A stretch of 62,107 bases of DNA from Acidithiobacillus sulfuriphilus. GTDB lineage: Bacteria; Pseudomonadota; Gammaproteobacteria; Acidithiobacillales; Acidithiobacillaceae. Numbering within the stretch: position 1 is the stretch's first letter; each line of letters begins with the position of its first letter. Both the position numbers and the translations under genes were made by a program. Positions 27,280 through 35,844 of the stretch are shown piece after piece. Below the pieces are notes generated by a model, which had not been told where the DNA came from, searched no databases, and saw nothing but the letters and a program-made list of their open reading frames with translations. The stretch lies in NCBI RefSeq assembly GCF_003721225.1, contig NZ_RIZI01000190.1, forward strand, positions 1 to 62,107. Direction: 5' to 3'.

Positions 27280-28074
27280 TTACAGCTCTTCCACCAGACC
27301 GCGGGCTTTGCGGCGAAAAAGGAAGGTGCCGAGGAGCAGGGCGGCGGCGGTCCAGGCGCTGGCTATGGCTACGCTGCTGAGACTGGGCAGGGTGCCCTGG
27401 TAGAGCAGGCTATGGAAGATCTGCATGAATTCGGTGAGGGGGTTGAAATCGACGATCATGCGCGAATTGGTGCCCAGGGTGTTGAGATCGTAGCCGATGG
27501 GGGTGAGCCAGAAGAGGAACATGACGGCGATCTCGACGAGGTGCTTGAGGTCGCGGAACTCGACGTTGAGCACCGAGAGGGTGAGCACCAGCCCCCAGAT
27601 GAAGGCGATATAGAGCGCCAGGGCCAGGGGATAGAGCAGCAGGCCCCAGTGATAGACGCCGCCCAGGAAGGGATAGAGCACGATGAGGATGAGGATGGCG
27701 ACCACCCAGAGGGCGAGGGTGAAGATGAGATTGGCGGTGGGTACGAGGATGCGCGGGAAGTAGATCTTTTGCAGCAGGCCGGCGGCGCCGGTGAGACTTT
27801 CGCAGCTCTGGGAAATGGCTTGGGAAAAGAGGTTGTAGTGCAGGACGCCGATGACCAGGTACAGGATGTAGTTGGGCAGGTCGCTGCGGAAGACATGGGT
27901 AAAGACGAAGTCATAGAGCAGGATGAGCGCGAGGGGGTTGCCCAGGGACCAGAGAAAGCCCAGCGCCGCGCCCTGATAGCGTACCTTGAGGTCTTTGGCG
28001 ACCAGGTTGCGCACCAAGTCACGGTATTGCCAGTAACGGGCAAAGCCGGTGGCGGTGGCGGTTGGAGTTTGCAC
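27280..28074 (-). CDS. wzm: ABC-2 type permease for polysaccharide export (Wzm-like)
   Basis: The 264-residue product has six hydrophobic segments and motifs of the TagG/Wzm/KpsM permeases: YWQYRDLVRNLVAKDLKVRYQ near the start, LGFLWSLGNPLALILLY, and a late NPLTEFMQIFHSLLYQG. It forms the inner-membrane channel that a Wzt ATPase energises to export an undecaprenyl-linked glycan. Translation appears to begin at a GTG (28074) with AAGGA nine bases upstream. A second, broken copy of its 3' end is found at 29723-29852. Confidence 0.92.
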   Translation of the reverse strand: MQTPTATATGFARYWQYRDLVRNLVAKDLKVRYQGAALGFLWSLGNPLALILLYDFVFTHVFRSDLPNYILYLVIGVLHYNLFSQAISQSCESLTGAAGLLQKIYFPRILVPTANLIFTLALWVVAILILIVLYPFLGGVYHWGLLLYPLALALYIAFIWGLVLTLSVLNVEFRDLKHLVEIAVMFLFWLTPIGYDLNTLGTNSRMIVDFNPLTEFMQIFHSLLYQGTLPSLSSVAIASAWTAAALLLGTFLFRRKARGLVEEL

Positions 28075-28400
28075 TCGTGCTAGTCCTTATCGAATCCAAG
28101 AGTGGACTCCTTGGCGGGCAGGGAAGCCAAGAAGCAGGCAGCATGGCCTTTGATTTCTACTCGCTCATTGTCAAAGGAAGGCATGCATTGGTCAAGCACC
28201 GCCGGACAGCCGATGCTCTACATGGGCCGCTGGGCTTGGCCTCTGGACCAAAGGATGGCGGGATGAGGCCATCACCCATGGTTCCCACGGCGTGCCGGTG
28301 ACAAATGGTTAGCCCATGAGCAGACATGACCATGTTCACCGTGGTGAGGATGTGATTTCTTACGGCCTTCTCCATATCCCAGCGCCCCGGATGGATGGGT
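28075..28400. other. Non-coding stretch between wzm start and vapC
   Basis: About 326 bp with no protein I recognise in any frame. It must hold the promoter for wzm and the end of the vapBC transcript. No hairpin-plus-T-run or other site could be assigned with confidence. Confidence 0.35.
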
Positions 28401-28817
28401 CTACTGACCGGCTTGTTCCCAATTTTCCACATGCAACCCGGCCACACGCCGAAATTCACCCATGTTCCGCGTCACCAGGACCAGATTCCTCGCCTTGGCC
28501 TGCCCGGCGATGAGGAGATCATAGGGGCCGATGGGCGCTCCCTGCTTTGCCAGTTCGGCGCGAATCTCTCCGGCTTGTCTGGCATCCTCCGCATCGAATT
28601 CCAGGATCTCGAACAGGAGGCTATCGACCAGCGCCACATTATGTTCCATGCGTTGGCTTTTATATGCCCCGTAATACAGTTCATGCGTCACGATGACGGA
28701 AATGCAAATGTCGCCAGGCCGATGTTCCCGTACCCTGCGACCAAGGGCCGGTTCCTTGCCATTCAGCAAGGCAATGACGGCATTGGTGTCCAGCAGATAG
28801 TGTTGTTCCTTGCTCAC
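28401..28817 (-). CDS. vapC: VapC toxin, PIN domain
   Basis: The 138-residue product reads HYLLDTNAVIALLNGKEP at its start (first catalytic Asp in LDTN), VIVTHELYYGAYKS (Glu), PIGPYDLLIAGQAKAR (Asp) and LVTRNMGEFRRV (Asn-Met-x-Glu-Phe, typical of FitB/MvpT-like VapC). All active-site positions are present. The gene overlaps the upstream vapB by 4 bp (ATGA). Expected action is cleavage of the tRNA(fMet) anticodon stem or other RNA. Confidence 0.93.
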   Translation of the reverse strand: MSKEQHYLLDTNAVIALLNGKEPALGRRVREHRPGDICISVIVTHELYYGAYKSQRMEHNVALVDSLLFEILEFDAEDARQAGEIRAELAKQGAPIGPYDLLIAGQAKARNLVLVTRNMGEFRRVAGLHVENWEQAGQ

Positions 28818-29077
28818 CCGAAGACCTTGTCGAGATCCGGCCGCTCCTGCTGCTCCGGCTGTTCACTGGCGGCAGTGGCAAAGTCTTCATCCATTTGCCC
28901 CGTGCCGGGCGCAGCCCCGGCGATGGCATCCAGCCACGCCCAATCCTCCGGGACAGGTTCCAGAATGACGGCGCTTCCATGACGCCGGATGCGTACCATT
29001 CCCACATTGAATCGGAAGTCTTTGGGCAGTCGTACCGCTTGTGACCGGCCAGACCAGAAAATCTTTGCGGTTCCCAT
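28814..29077 (-). CDS. vapB: VapB antitoxin, SpoVT/AbrB fold
   Basis: The 87-residue product starts MGTAKIFWSGRSQAVRLPKDFRF, the standard VapB/MvpA N-terminus (GRSQAVRLPK), with an acidic, Glu-rich tail (QPEQQERPDLDKVFG) for toxin binding. The ATG at 29077 is preceded by GGAGGTGAACGTC. It overlaps vapC by four bases. It probably represses its own promoter upstream near 29090-29120, where an AT-rich tract (ATATATAAAAAAGATATATCTTC) lies. Confidence 0.92.
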   Translation of the reverse strand: MGTAKIFWSGRSQAVRLPKDFRFNVGMVRIRRHGSAVILEPVPEDWAWLDAIAGAAPGTGQMDEDFATAASEQPEQQERPDLDKVFG

Positions 29078-29236
29078 GACGTTCACCTCCAGCCAGATAT
29101 ATAAAAAAGATATATCTTCTGAGGCCGCTCGGCAACCGAACAATGATGGCGCCCGCGTCTCACTGGTGTTGCTGGGGGCGGCAGATGGAGTGGATCATCC
29201 GGACACGGACTCTGGCGCAGAAAAAACGCTGCAGGG

Positions 29237-29389
29237 CTATCCGGCGCTACGATCCGATTCGGCGCCGTGGAGATGCGCATGCCGGACGGACGGGCGCTTG
29301 CGATCGGCGTTCGCCAACGCTTTCTCGCCGACTTCCTGCCCAGGATCAAGCAGCACGATCAACACGTTTACGTCAAGCAGGACCGTCAT
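29237..29389 (-). pseudogene. Truncated VapC toxin
   Basis: From an ATG at 29389, which shares one base with the antitoxin stop, the frame reads MTVLLDVNVLIVLLDPGQEV and then GEKALAN. This is the N-terminus of a VapC PIN toxin with the first catalytic Asp. It then runs into unrelated sequence and stops after 50 codons. The rest of the PIN domain is absent, so the toxin should be dead while its antitoxin remains intact. Confidence 0.85.
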
Positions 29390-29622
29390 TACGGTAGCTC
29401 ATCGCGCAACTGATTCACCAATTCCGGCGTTACCGGCATAGCACCGGGACGTACCGGTAGTAGAGGCACTCCGTTACGTGCATTCCCGCTTGGTGCGTTT
29501 TGTGACTGTAGCGCTTGCCGTATGAGCGCCGAAACCACGGTCCCTACGGTCTTGTGCTGCATGGCGGCTAGCCCTTTTGCCGCCGCCAGCACATCATTAT
29601 CAATAGAAAGTGTAGTGCGCAT
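29389..29622 (-). CDS. VapB-like antitoxin (orphaned by toxin truncation)
   Basis: The 77-residue product reads MRTTLSIDNDVLAAAKGLAA, then TVGTVVSALIRQALQ and GVPLLPVRPGAMPVTPELVN up to LRDELP. This matches the ribbon-helix-helix antitoxins that pair with VapC proteins of the MTVLLDVNVLI type. GGGGAGGGGG precedes the ATG. The partner downstream is only a 50-codon fragment, so the antitoxin is now an orphan and could serve as an anti-addiction gene. Confidence 0.85.
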   Translation of the reverse strand: MRTTLSIDNDVLAAAKGLAAMQHKTVGTVVSALIRQALQSQNAPSGNARNGVPLLPVRPGAMPVTPELVNQLRDELP

Positions 29623-29722
29623 AGCACCCCCTCCCCGCCAAGTAAACATCACTCACCTTGCATCATACATCAAATAATTTTCGGGATTTTCGGGGTCTCC
29701 GCCATCCGTCCATCCGTCCATC

Positions 29723-29852
29723 GGTGGCGGTCCAGGCGCTGGCTATGGCTACGTTGCTGGGGCTGGGTAGGGTTCCCTGGTAGAGCAGGCTATGGGAGAT
29801 CTGCATGAACCAGGTGAGGGGGTTGAAATCGACGATCATGCGCGAATTGACA
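29723..29852 (-). pseudogene. Fragment of a second wzm-like permease gene
   Basis: The minus strand reads NSRMIVDFNPLTWFMQISHS, then LLYQGTLPSPSNVAIASAWTA, nearly the same as NSRMIVDFNPLTEFMQIFHS and LLYQGTLPSLSSVAIASAWTA of the intact permease at 27280-28074. DNA identity with about 27344-27473 is very high. Both ends are cut abruptly, and the orientation is the same as the intact copy. It marks a past duplication or recombination spanning the VapBC genes in between. Confidence 0.9.
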
Positions 29853-29855
29853 CCG

Positions 29856-30362
29856 CTAATTCACCGGGATGAGGGCGTAGCCTTTTTCCTGGTAGGCGAT
29901 GGCGGAAATGAAGCCGTTGCCCACGGCCTCCACGCCGCCGATGAGCTGCCCGGGTGAGACATCCATGCCGTGCAGGGCGATCCCGCAGGCCTGGAAGCGC
30001 ACGCCCTGGGCGGCGAGATGGCCGATTTCCTTCTGAATGTCGGCTACCGCGCGCTCTTCGGTATAGGGGATGCCGCGGCGGTCCCGGGTGAGGAAAGCGA
30101 CGCTGGGGCCGATGAAGACGACGATGAGGCGGGGGGTGACCTTTTGCGCTTGCAGGCCTTTCCGGGTTTTGGCGATCACGCCCAGCAGACGGGCGACTTG
30201 GGCAGGGTTGTTGCCGTTGATCAGAAACAAGCCCTTGGCCTCATGCAGCCCGGCGAGGGCGGCGTGGTCGTTGAGCGCCGGCGGCTCCGCGGCGGCCTGG
30301 GCGTAGGGGTTGGCCCATAACAAGGCGAGGATGCAGAGGATGAAACGCAAGGGATGGCGCAT
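29856..30362 (-). CDS. Exported DsrE/DsrF-like protein
   Basis: The 168-residue product has a signal peptide (MRHPLRFILCILALLWANPYAQAAA) and a DsrE-like alpha/beta domain: GLFLINGNNPAQVARLLGVIA, LIVVFIGPSVAFL, a single Cys in VRFQACGIALHG, and the closing VEAVGNGFISAIAYQEKGYALI. DsrE family proteins carry sulfur or sulfane groups; the single cysteine is at the usual position. A periplasmic location would fit sulfur-compound handling in a sulfur oxidiser (inference). GGAG precedes the ATG at 30362. Confidence 0.82.
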   Translation of the reverse strand: MRHPLRFILCILALLWANPYAQAAAEPPALNDHAALAGLHEAKGLFLINGNNPAQVARLLGVIAKTRKGLQAQKVTPRLIVVFIGPSVAFLTRDRRGIPYTEERAVADIQKEIGHLAAQGVRFQACGIALHGMDVSPGQLIGGVEAVGNGFISAIAYQEKGYALIPVN

Positions 30363-30521
30363 GGCGGCTCCTGGGGGATGGCGGTTCGGCAAAGGGTTGC
30401 TCTTTTATTCATAGACAGGGCGGCATGAGGAGTCAAGCAGCGTCGGGTTAGGCCAGGATTGGGCTCACCCGCATCCGCGGGGCTGGCGGTCATGCCGGCG
30501 GCTGGATAGGCAAGGGGGATT

Positions 30522-30917
30522 TCAACCGGGCGGGCTGGCGGAAATGGCCTTGCCCACGTCCTTGCCCATCCAGTGTTCGATCTCTTCCACCTCCTTGAGA
30601 TGGCCAATGAGGCCGATGCGGGCGGTAAAGCGGGTGACGGCGGCGCTTTCGGCGTGGAGGGTGATGAGGATGGCGTTGCCTTCGGGGTCGAAGCCATGGA
30701 CCTCCACCGTATCCGGGCTGATCTGCTTGACGCCCGCGAGGTGCATGCCCGCCTGGGGCAGGGCCTGCCGGGCGGCCTGGGTGACCACGCTCAGGGAGGC
30801 GGGATAATAGGTGTAATAGGGAATGGGGTTGAGCTGGGGGGCGACGGTGGCGGCGCAGCCGGAGAGGGCCAGGATGACGATCAGGCCAAGGGCTGGGATC
30901 AGCGGAAATTTTGCCAT
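30522..30917 (-). CDS. Small lipoprotein, DUF3568-like
   Basis: The 131-residue product has a lipoprotein signal (MAKFPLIPALGLIVILALSGCAA) with lipobox LSGC, then a small alpha/beta domain with a central VEVHGFDPEGNAILITLHAE and TRFTARIGLIGH. This resembles the small lipoproteins with a DUF3568 domain. Asp is absent after the lipidated Cys (Ala, Ala follow), so outer-membrane sorting is expected. Function is unknown. Confidence 0.7.
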   Translation of the reverse strand: MAKFPLIPALGLIVILALSGCAATVAPQLNPIPYYTYYPASLSVVTQAARQALPQAGMHLAGVKQISPDTVEVHGFDPEGNAILITLHAESAAVTRFTARIGLIGHLKEVEEIEHWMGKDVGKAISASPPG

Positions 30918-31146
30918 GTCATTTACTCCCTGTGGATGCAGATGGCGGCTACCCGCCGCGTCGCCATCTTTATTAGTCTAGCAGATGATGCCAGGGGGAA
31001 CGGGCGGCGCGCTGTTCGAAGGTCCAGGTTGCTTTGTAACCGTGGGCATGACTGCGCACTCCCATGAGCCTAAAAACGGCGGATCTAGGATGAGATAATC
31101 GGTCAGTCGGCCTTATCCGATTCGGAGTCGAAAATAATTGCGGCCT

Positions 31147-31872
31147 TCACCAGTTTTCGGCAGAAAAAACCAGCGCGATGTCCGCCACCCGCTGTTCCCG
31201 CCGCCAAATGACACTGTCGCGGCGAACGCCGACCACCCAGTTCTGTTGCTCCGCTAACATGCTCGGGCGGGCGAAGGCCTCGCAATGGAGGACGGCGTGG
31301 CATTCTCCCCCGTCCGGATCCCGGACCGAGCGATACCGGATAATTCCAATGTCGGCAGCGCGCGCCTCCCGAGCCAAAGCCTGGGTGCTCCGATAATCGC
31401 CGGGATGGGTCCAGCAGGCCGCATCTTCGGCCAACGGCGGCCTTTGCAAATCGATGGCCAAAGCCGCGAGTTCGCTGCGAAAGGCGGTGTGGACCATGGG
31501 TTCGAGGTGATCCAGATCCGATGCGCTGCGGAGAAATCGCCACCGCCAGTAGCTGAGTTCTGCCGCCGCAGTAGCCAGCGCCGCCGCGCCATAAAAGACG
31601 CCGGGATCGGTGGCGGCGCGAAAGCGCGAACCTTGGGGCAAGGGGGGATAGCGAAATGGCGTCGCCAACAAATAATGCAGGTCTTGGCACTCCGGAGGAA
31701 GGGGCGGTTTGCTCTCTTCCAAAAGCCTTTCCAGCACTGTCTGCTCGGCGAGCGTATCCACCAGCCGCATGGTGGCGGCGACATGCTGGGCCTCCACCAC
31801 CCGCCAAGAGGAGCCGGTCCAAAACCGGGCCTCAGAGGCGAGCGCGGTAGGCGTCCAGGTAATGAAGGACAC
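31147..31872 (-). CDS. RES-domain toxin
   Basis: The 241-residue product has the RES fold signatures: an Arg in RYPPLPQGSRFRAATDPGVFYGA, a Glu in TAAAELSYWRWRF, and a Ser or related residue in the STQALAREARAADIGIIRYRSV segment. RES toxins deplete NAD+ in the cell by glycohydrolysis or phosphorolysis. The gene overlaps its Xre/MbcA-like antitoxin by 41 bp, which fixes the pair. The three catalytic positions (Arg, Glu, Ser) appear kept, so activity is plausible. Confidence 0.9.
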   Translation of the reverse strand: MSFITWTPTALASEARFWTGSSWRVVEAQHVAATMRLVDTLAEQTVLERLLEESKPPLPPECQDLHYLLATPFRYPPLPQGSRFRAATDPGVFYGAAALATAAAELSYWRWRFLRSASDLDHLEPMVHTAFRSELAALAIDLQRPPLAEDAACWTHPGDYRSTQALAREARAADIGIIRYRSVRDPDGGECHAVLHCEAFARPSMLAEQQNWVVGVRRDSVIWRREQRVADIALVFSAENW

Positions 31873-32227
31873 GCGTCAAGCCATCCACGCTCTGCAGCAA
31901 AGCCAGGGGTGTGACTCCGCCCAACTCGTAATTGCGACTTTGCAGCCAACGCTGCGCGTCGGCATCCCCCCCGACGAGGGCGAATAGGGCCCGGTAGAGG
32001 CGCACGAACAACAAGGCCAACTCCCACTCCTTGCGCATCGGTTTCAGCCGATACCGGCCGGCGTAGAGTCGGCTGACCGTGGAAGCACTCACCCCCAATA
32101 TCTTCGCCAACAGGCCCGGAGAAATCCCCAACCGCTCCGCCGCATTCCGCAGGGCCTTGGTCAAAACGACCTCCTCCTGGTCGGAGCCCGACAGGGCTCC
32201 CAAGGATTCGATGGAAATCGCAGTCAT
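31832..32227 (-). CDS. Xre/MbcA-like antitoxin (DUF2384) of the RES toxin
   Basis: The 131-residue product has an N-terminal helix-turn-helix (ALRNAAERLGISPGLLAKILGVSASTVSRLYAG, about 25-57) and a C-terminal toxin-binding helical part with WLQSRNYELGGVTPLALLQS, the typical MbcA/ParS DUF2384 tail. It is the antitoxin of the NAD-depleting RES toxin downstream, with which it overlaps. Confidence 0.9.
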   Translation of the reverse strand: MTAISIESLGALSGSDQEEVVLTKALRNAAERLGISPGLLAKILGVSASTVSRLYAGRYRLKPMRKEWELALLFVRLYRALFALVGGDADAQRWLQSRNYELGGVTPLALLQSVDGLTRVLHYLDAYRARL

Positions 32228-32328
32228 CGACTACCTCCTTCTTTCTTTAGAAAGAATAGCGTTATATTTTTTCCACGGCAAGTTTTAGGCGGCGGATTTT
32301 CGGGCTGTTTCAATGAGGTAGCATGCGC

Positions 32329-32379
32329 CTACGCGGTCGCCAAATAGTGTCGGCGCTCAGTCCAACAGATGCCGATCAT
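32329..32379 (-). pseudogene. Vestige of a VapC start
   Basis: From ATG 32379 (ATGA overlap with the broken antitoxin) the frame reads MIGICWTERRHYLATA and stops. VapC proteins of this group start MIGIDTNVLVRYLA; the vestige keeps MIGI and a (R/H)YLA but has lost DTNVLV, so it is a remnant after deletion. Short, so confidence is limited. Confidence 0.5.
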
Positions 32380-32613
32380 AAGCGACCCGCACGTTTACGG
32401 ATCGCTTCGCCCATCTCCTCCAGCGTGGCCGGACACTGCGGTTTGGGTGTCAAGTCCTTGAGCCTGGTGATGGGCAGAGTGACCGGTACCATCTCGATAC
32501 GGCCATCCTCACATCACCAAAAACTCCACCTTGTCTCCTGGCCCCAGACAAAGTTGGTCACGGATGGTCTTGGGTAGCGTAATTTGCCCTTTGCCGCTGA
32601 GTGTAGAGGTCAT
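32376..32613 (-). pseudogene. Frameshifted AbrB-type antitoxin
   Basis: From ATG 32613 the frame reads MTSTLSGKGQITLPKTIRDQ, then LCLGPGDKVEFLVM and a stop at 32509-32511. One base later another frame continues DGRIEMVPVTLPI and KPQCPATLEEMGEAIRKR up to GRL. Together they make a normal AbrB-family antitoxin (GQITLPK..R..L.L..GD.v.F...DGrI.m.P) broken by a single-base indel. A VapC vestige follows. Confidence 0.82.
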
Positions 32614-32634
32614 TGGGCTTACTTCCGGCTCAGA

Positions 32635-33507
32635 TCAAACGGCGCTGCCCTTCTCTTCCATCATGATCTCGATGCGCGGGCCGAGGATGATCTCCATGGC
32701 GAAGCCCATCTTGGTGCCGGGGATGACGAGGGTGTTGGCGCGGGACATGAAGCTGTCCGGCAGCATCTGCAGGAGGTAGGGGAAGTTCTCTTCCTTGGGG
32801 TTGCGGAAGCGGATCACCACCATGCTCTCGTCGGGGGTGGGAATATCCCGGGCGATGAAAGGGTTGGAAGTATCCACCAGGGGCACCCGCTGGAAGTTGA
32901 TATGGGCCCGGCTGAACTGGGGCGTGACATAGTGGATATAATCGGGCATGCGGCGCAGGATGGTGTCGACGATGGCCTCGGCGGAATAGCCGCGCTGGGC
33001 GTTGTCGCGATGGATCTTCTGGATCCACTCCAGGTTGACCACCGGGACGACCCCCACCAGCAGGTCCACGTAGTTGGAGACATCGACGTCGTCGGTCTGC
33101 ACACCGCCATGGAGACCTTCGTAGAAGAGCAGATCGGTGCCGCTGGGGATGGACTGCCAGGGCGTGAAGGTGCCGGGCGCGCTGCCCCGCAGCTCGGCTT
33201 CGGCGTCGTCGTGGACGTAGTAGCGCATCTGCCCCTGACCGGTTTCGCCGTACTCGCGGAAGAGCCGTTCCAGGGCCTCGAAGTCGTTGCCCTCGGGGCC
33301 GAAGTGGCTGATGGTCTTGCCTTGGGCCGCGGCCTGGGCGATGGCTTCGCGCATCTCGGCGCGGTTGTAGCGATGGAAGCTATCGCCTTCGATGACCACG
33401 GGGTTGAGCTTCAGACGGCGAAAGATGTCGTTGAAGGCGTGCTTGACCGTGGTGGTGCCGGCACCCGATGAGCCGGTGACGGCAATGACGGGGTATTTTT
33501 TGGACAT
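32635..33507 (-). CDS. prk: Phosphoribulokinase
   Basis: The 290-residue product is a class I phosphoribulokinase: P-loop VTGSSGAGTTTVKHAF at about 9-24, then IEGDSFHRYNRAEMR (catalytic Asp), GPEGNDFEALE and LFYEGLHGGVQTD, all conserved in proteobacterial PRK. It makes ribulose-1,5-bisphosphate from ribulose-5-phosphate and ATP for RuBisCO. AAGGAGG lies before ATG 33507. No RuBisCO gene is adjacent; PRK instead follows the methyl-cycle genes on the same strand, 93 bp after metF. Confidence 0.95.
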   Translation of the reverse strand: MSKKYPVIAVTGSSGAGTTTVKHAFNDIFRRLKLNPVVIEGDSFHRYNRAEMREAIAQAAAQGKTISHFGPEGNDFEALERLFREYGETGQGQMRYYVHDDAEAELRGSAPGTFTPWQSIPSGTDLLFYEGLHGGVQTDDVDVSNYVDLLVGVVPVVNLEWIQKIHRDNAQRGYSAEAIVDTILRRMPDYIHYVTPQFSRAHINFQRVPLVDTSNPFIARDIPTPDESMVVIRFRNPKEENFPYLLQMLPDSFMSRANTLVIPGTKMGFAMEIILGPRIEIMMEEKGSAV

Positions 33508-33600
33508 GGGGTTTCCTCCTTGAGAATGAATTTTTTCCAAGCCGCAACGCCTGCTGCCCGGCTCATCTGATGTCGGAGTTTAGCAAAGCTGCGGGACCGC

Positions 33601-34419
33601 TCAAAGATGGAGATTACGCCAGATGCTGGCCGTAGGCTCTGCCTGATTGAGGGTATAAAAATGCAGATCGGGGGCGCCCTGGGCCAGGATGGTTTCGCAC
33701 TGGCGGGAGAGGAGTTCTATGCCGTACTCCATCTGGGCCGCCAGGTCGTCGCCGTAGGCCTCCATGCGCAGGCGGACGTAGCGGGGGATCTCGGCGCCGC
33801 ACTGGGCGGAGAAACGGGCAATCTGCTCATAGTTGACGATGGGCATGATGCCGGGAATGATCGGCACCGCTACGTCGCGGCGCTCCAGGTCATCGCGCAA
33901 CTGGGCGTAGGCATCGGGATTGAAGAAGTATTGGGTAATGATGGCGTTGGCACCCGCCTGCACCTTGGCCACCAGGTGCTCGATGCCGAGCAGGGCGGAG
34001 GGGGCTTGGGGATGGACCTCGGGGTAGCCGGCCACGAAGATCTCGAAACCGCCGAATGCGCGAATGAAGGCAACGAGTTCGCTGGCATGCTGGAAGCTGC
34101 CGGGGTTGTCCATGCCCGCGGGCAGGTCCCCGCGCAGGGCGACGATCCGCTTGACGCCTTGTTGCCGGTAGCGCTCCAGGATCTCGCGGATGCCTTCCGG
34201 CGTGGAGCCGATGCAGGACAGATGCGGTACGGCCTCCAGCGGATAATCGCGGAGGATCATCTCCACCGTGGCGAAGGTGCGTTCGCGGGTGGAGCCGCCG
34301 GCCCCGAAGGTCACCGAGGCGTACTCGGGACCCAGGGGCAGGAGGGCGGCGATGGCCTCCCGCAAACGCGCCTCGCCGGCGGCGTTCTTGGGCGGGAAGA
34401 ACTCGACGGAGTGGGCCAT
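33601..34419 (-). CDS. metF: 5,10-methylenetetrahydrofolate reductase
   Basis: The 272-residue product starts SVEFFPPKN, the MetF signature (EFFPPK with catalytic Glu), followed by YASVTFGAGGSTRERT, HLSCIGSTPEGI, RIVALRGDLP and GANAIITQYFFN (FAD- and folate-binding segments). It reduces methylene-THF to methyl-THF for methionine synthesis. Its ATG shares one base with the ahcY stop, so the two are co-translated and MetF falls under control of the SAH riboswitch upstream of ahcY. Confidence 0.95.
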   Translation of the reverse strand: MAHSVEFFPPKNAAGEARLREAIAALLPLGPEYASVTFGAGGSTRERTFATVEMILRDYPLEAVPHLSCIGSTPEGIREILERYRQQGVKRIVALRGDLPAGMDNPGSFQHASELVAFIRAFGGFEIFVAGYPEVHPQAPSALLGIEHLVAKVQAGANAIITQYFFNPDAYAQLRDDLERRDVAVPIIPGIMPIVNYEQIARFSAQCGAEIPRYVRLRMEAYGDDLAAQMEYGIELLSRQCETILAQGAPDLHFYTLNQAEPTASIWRNLHL

Positions 34420-35825
34420 CAGTAGCGGTACTCGTCGCTTTTGAAGGGGCCCTCGGCGGGCACGCCCAGGTAGTTGGCCTGGGCCGGCGTCAGGCGGGTG
34501 ATGACGCCGCCGAAGCCTTCCACCATGTAACGGGCCACTTCTTCATCGAGGGTCTTGGGCAGGACCGTGACGCCGATGCGGGCGGCCTTGTCCGCCGCCG
34601 GCAGATCGGCGAAGCGTTCGGCGTAGAGGTGGATCTGCGCCAGCACCTGATCCGCAAAGGAGCCGTCCATGATGCGGCTGGGGTGGCCGGTGGCATTGCC
34701 CAGGTTCACCAGACGCCCTTCGGAGAGCAGGATCAGGTAATCGCCACTGTCCTGGTCGGGCGTTTGCCCGGCCGGGGTATCGCGATAGACCTTGTGGACC
34801 TGCGGCTTGATCTCGTCCCAGGCCCAGTGCCGGCGCATGAAGGCGGTGTCGATCTCGTTGTCGAAATGGCCGATGTTGCAGACCACGGCGCCTTTCCTGA
34901 GGGCCTTGAGCATGGGCGCATCGCAGACATTCAGGTCGCCCGTGGCGGTGACCAGGATGTCGGTGTGGGCCAGCAGCTCGCGGTTGATGCAGGCGTCCGT
35001 GCCGTCGTTGACGCCGTTGAGATAGGGCGATACCACCTCATAGCCGTCCATGCAGGCCTGCATGGCGCAGATGGGGTCCACTTCCGTCACCCGCACGATC
35101 ATGCCTTCCTGGCGCAGGGAGGCCGCGGAGCCTTTGCCTACATCGCCGTAACCCAGCACCAGGGCCTTTTTGCCCGAGAGGAGGTGGTCGGTGGCGCGCT
35201 TGATGGCGTCGCTGAGGGAATGGCGGCAACCGTATTTGTTGTCGTTCTTGCTCTTGGTCACCGAGTCGTTGACGTTGACGGCGGGGATCTTCAGGGTGCC
35301 GTTGCGGAGCATTTCCCAGAGACGATGGACGCCAGTGGTGGTTTCTTCGGAGACGCCGTGGATATGGTCCAGGAGTTCCGGGTGCTTCTCATGGAGCAGG
35401 CCGGTGAGATCGCCGCCGTCGTCGAGGACCAGGTTGGGACGCCAGCCGTTGGGGCCGCTGATGGTCTGTTCCACGCACCACCAATATTCCTCTTCCGTCT
35501 CGCCCTTCCAGGCGAAAACCGGGGTGCCCGCGGCGGCCACGGCGGCGGCGGCGTGATCCTGGGTGGAGAAGATGTTGCAGGAGGACCAGCGCAGCTCGGC
35601 ACCCAGGGCGGCCAGGGTCTCGATGAGCACGGCGGTCTGGATGGTCATGTGGATACAGCCGGCAATGCGCGCGCCCTTGAGGGGCTGCTGCGCATGGTAC
35701 TTGCGACGGATGGCCATGAGGGCCGGCATTTCCGTCTCGGCGATGCGGATTTCCTTGCGACCCCAGTCGGCCAGGGTGGCGTCGGCTACTTTGTAATCGG
35801 TGAACGATTTGAGCACAGCATTCAT
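34419..35825 (-). CDS. ahcY: Adenosylhomocysteinase
   Basis: The 468-residue product has the family landmarks: [20 protein letters not shown] and [15 protein letters not shown] near the start, DDGGDLT, the NAD-binding Rossmann motif [27 protein letters not shown], and the C-terminal KSDEYRY that reaches the neighbouring active site. It splits S-adenosylhomocysteine into adenosine and homocysteine with bound NAD+. GAGGAA precedes ATG 35825. The SAH riboswitch in the leader should raise expression when SAH accumulates. Confidence 0.97.
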   Translation of the reverse strand: MNAVLKSFTDYKVADATLADWGRKEIRIAETEMPALMAIRRKYHAQQPLKGARIAGCIHMTIQTAVLIETLAALGAELRWSSCNIFSTQDHAAAAVAAAGTPVFAWKGETEEEYWWCVEQTISGPNGWRPNLVLDDGGDLTGLLHEKHPELLDHIHGVSEETTTGVHRLWEMLRNGTLKIPAVNVNDSVTKSKNDNKYGCRHSLSDAIKRATDHLLSGKKALVLGYGDVGKGSAASLRQEGMIVRVTEVDPICAMQACMDGYEVVSPYLNGVNDGTDACINRELLAHTDILVTATGDLNVCDAPMLKALRKGAVVCNIGHFDNEIDTAFMRRHWAWDEIKPQVHKVYRDTPAGQTPDQDSGDYLILLSEGRLVNLGNATGHPSRIMDGSFADQVLAQIHLYAERFADLPAADKAARIGVTVLPKTLDEEVARYMVEGFGGVITRLTPAQANYLGVPAEGPFKSDEYRY

Positions 35826-35844
35826 GGGGCGATTCCTCGTGCAT

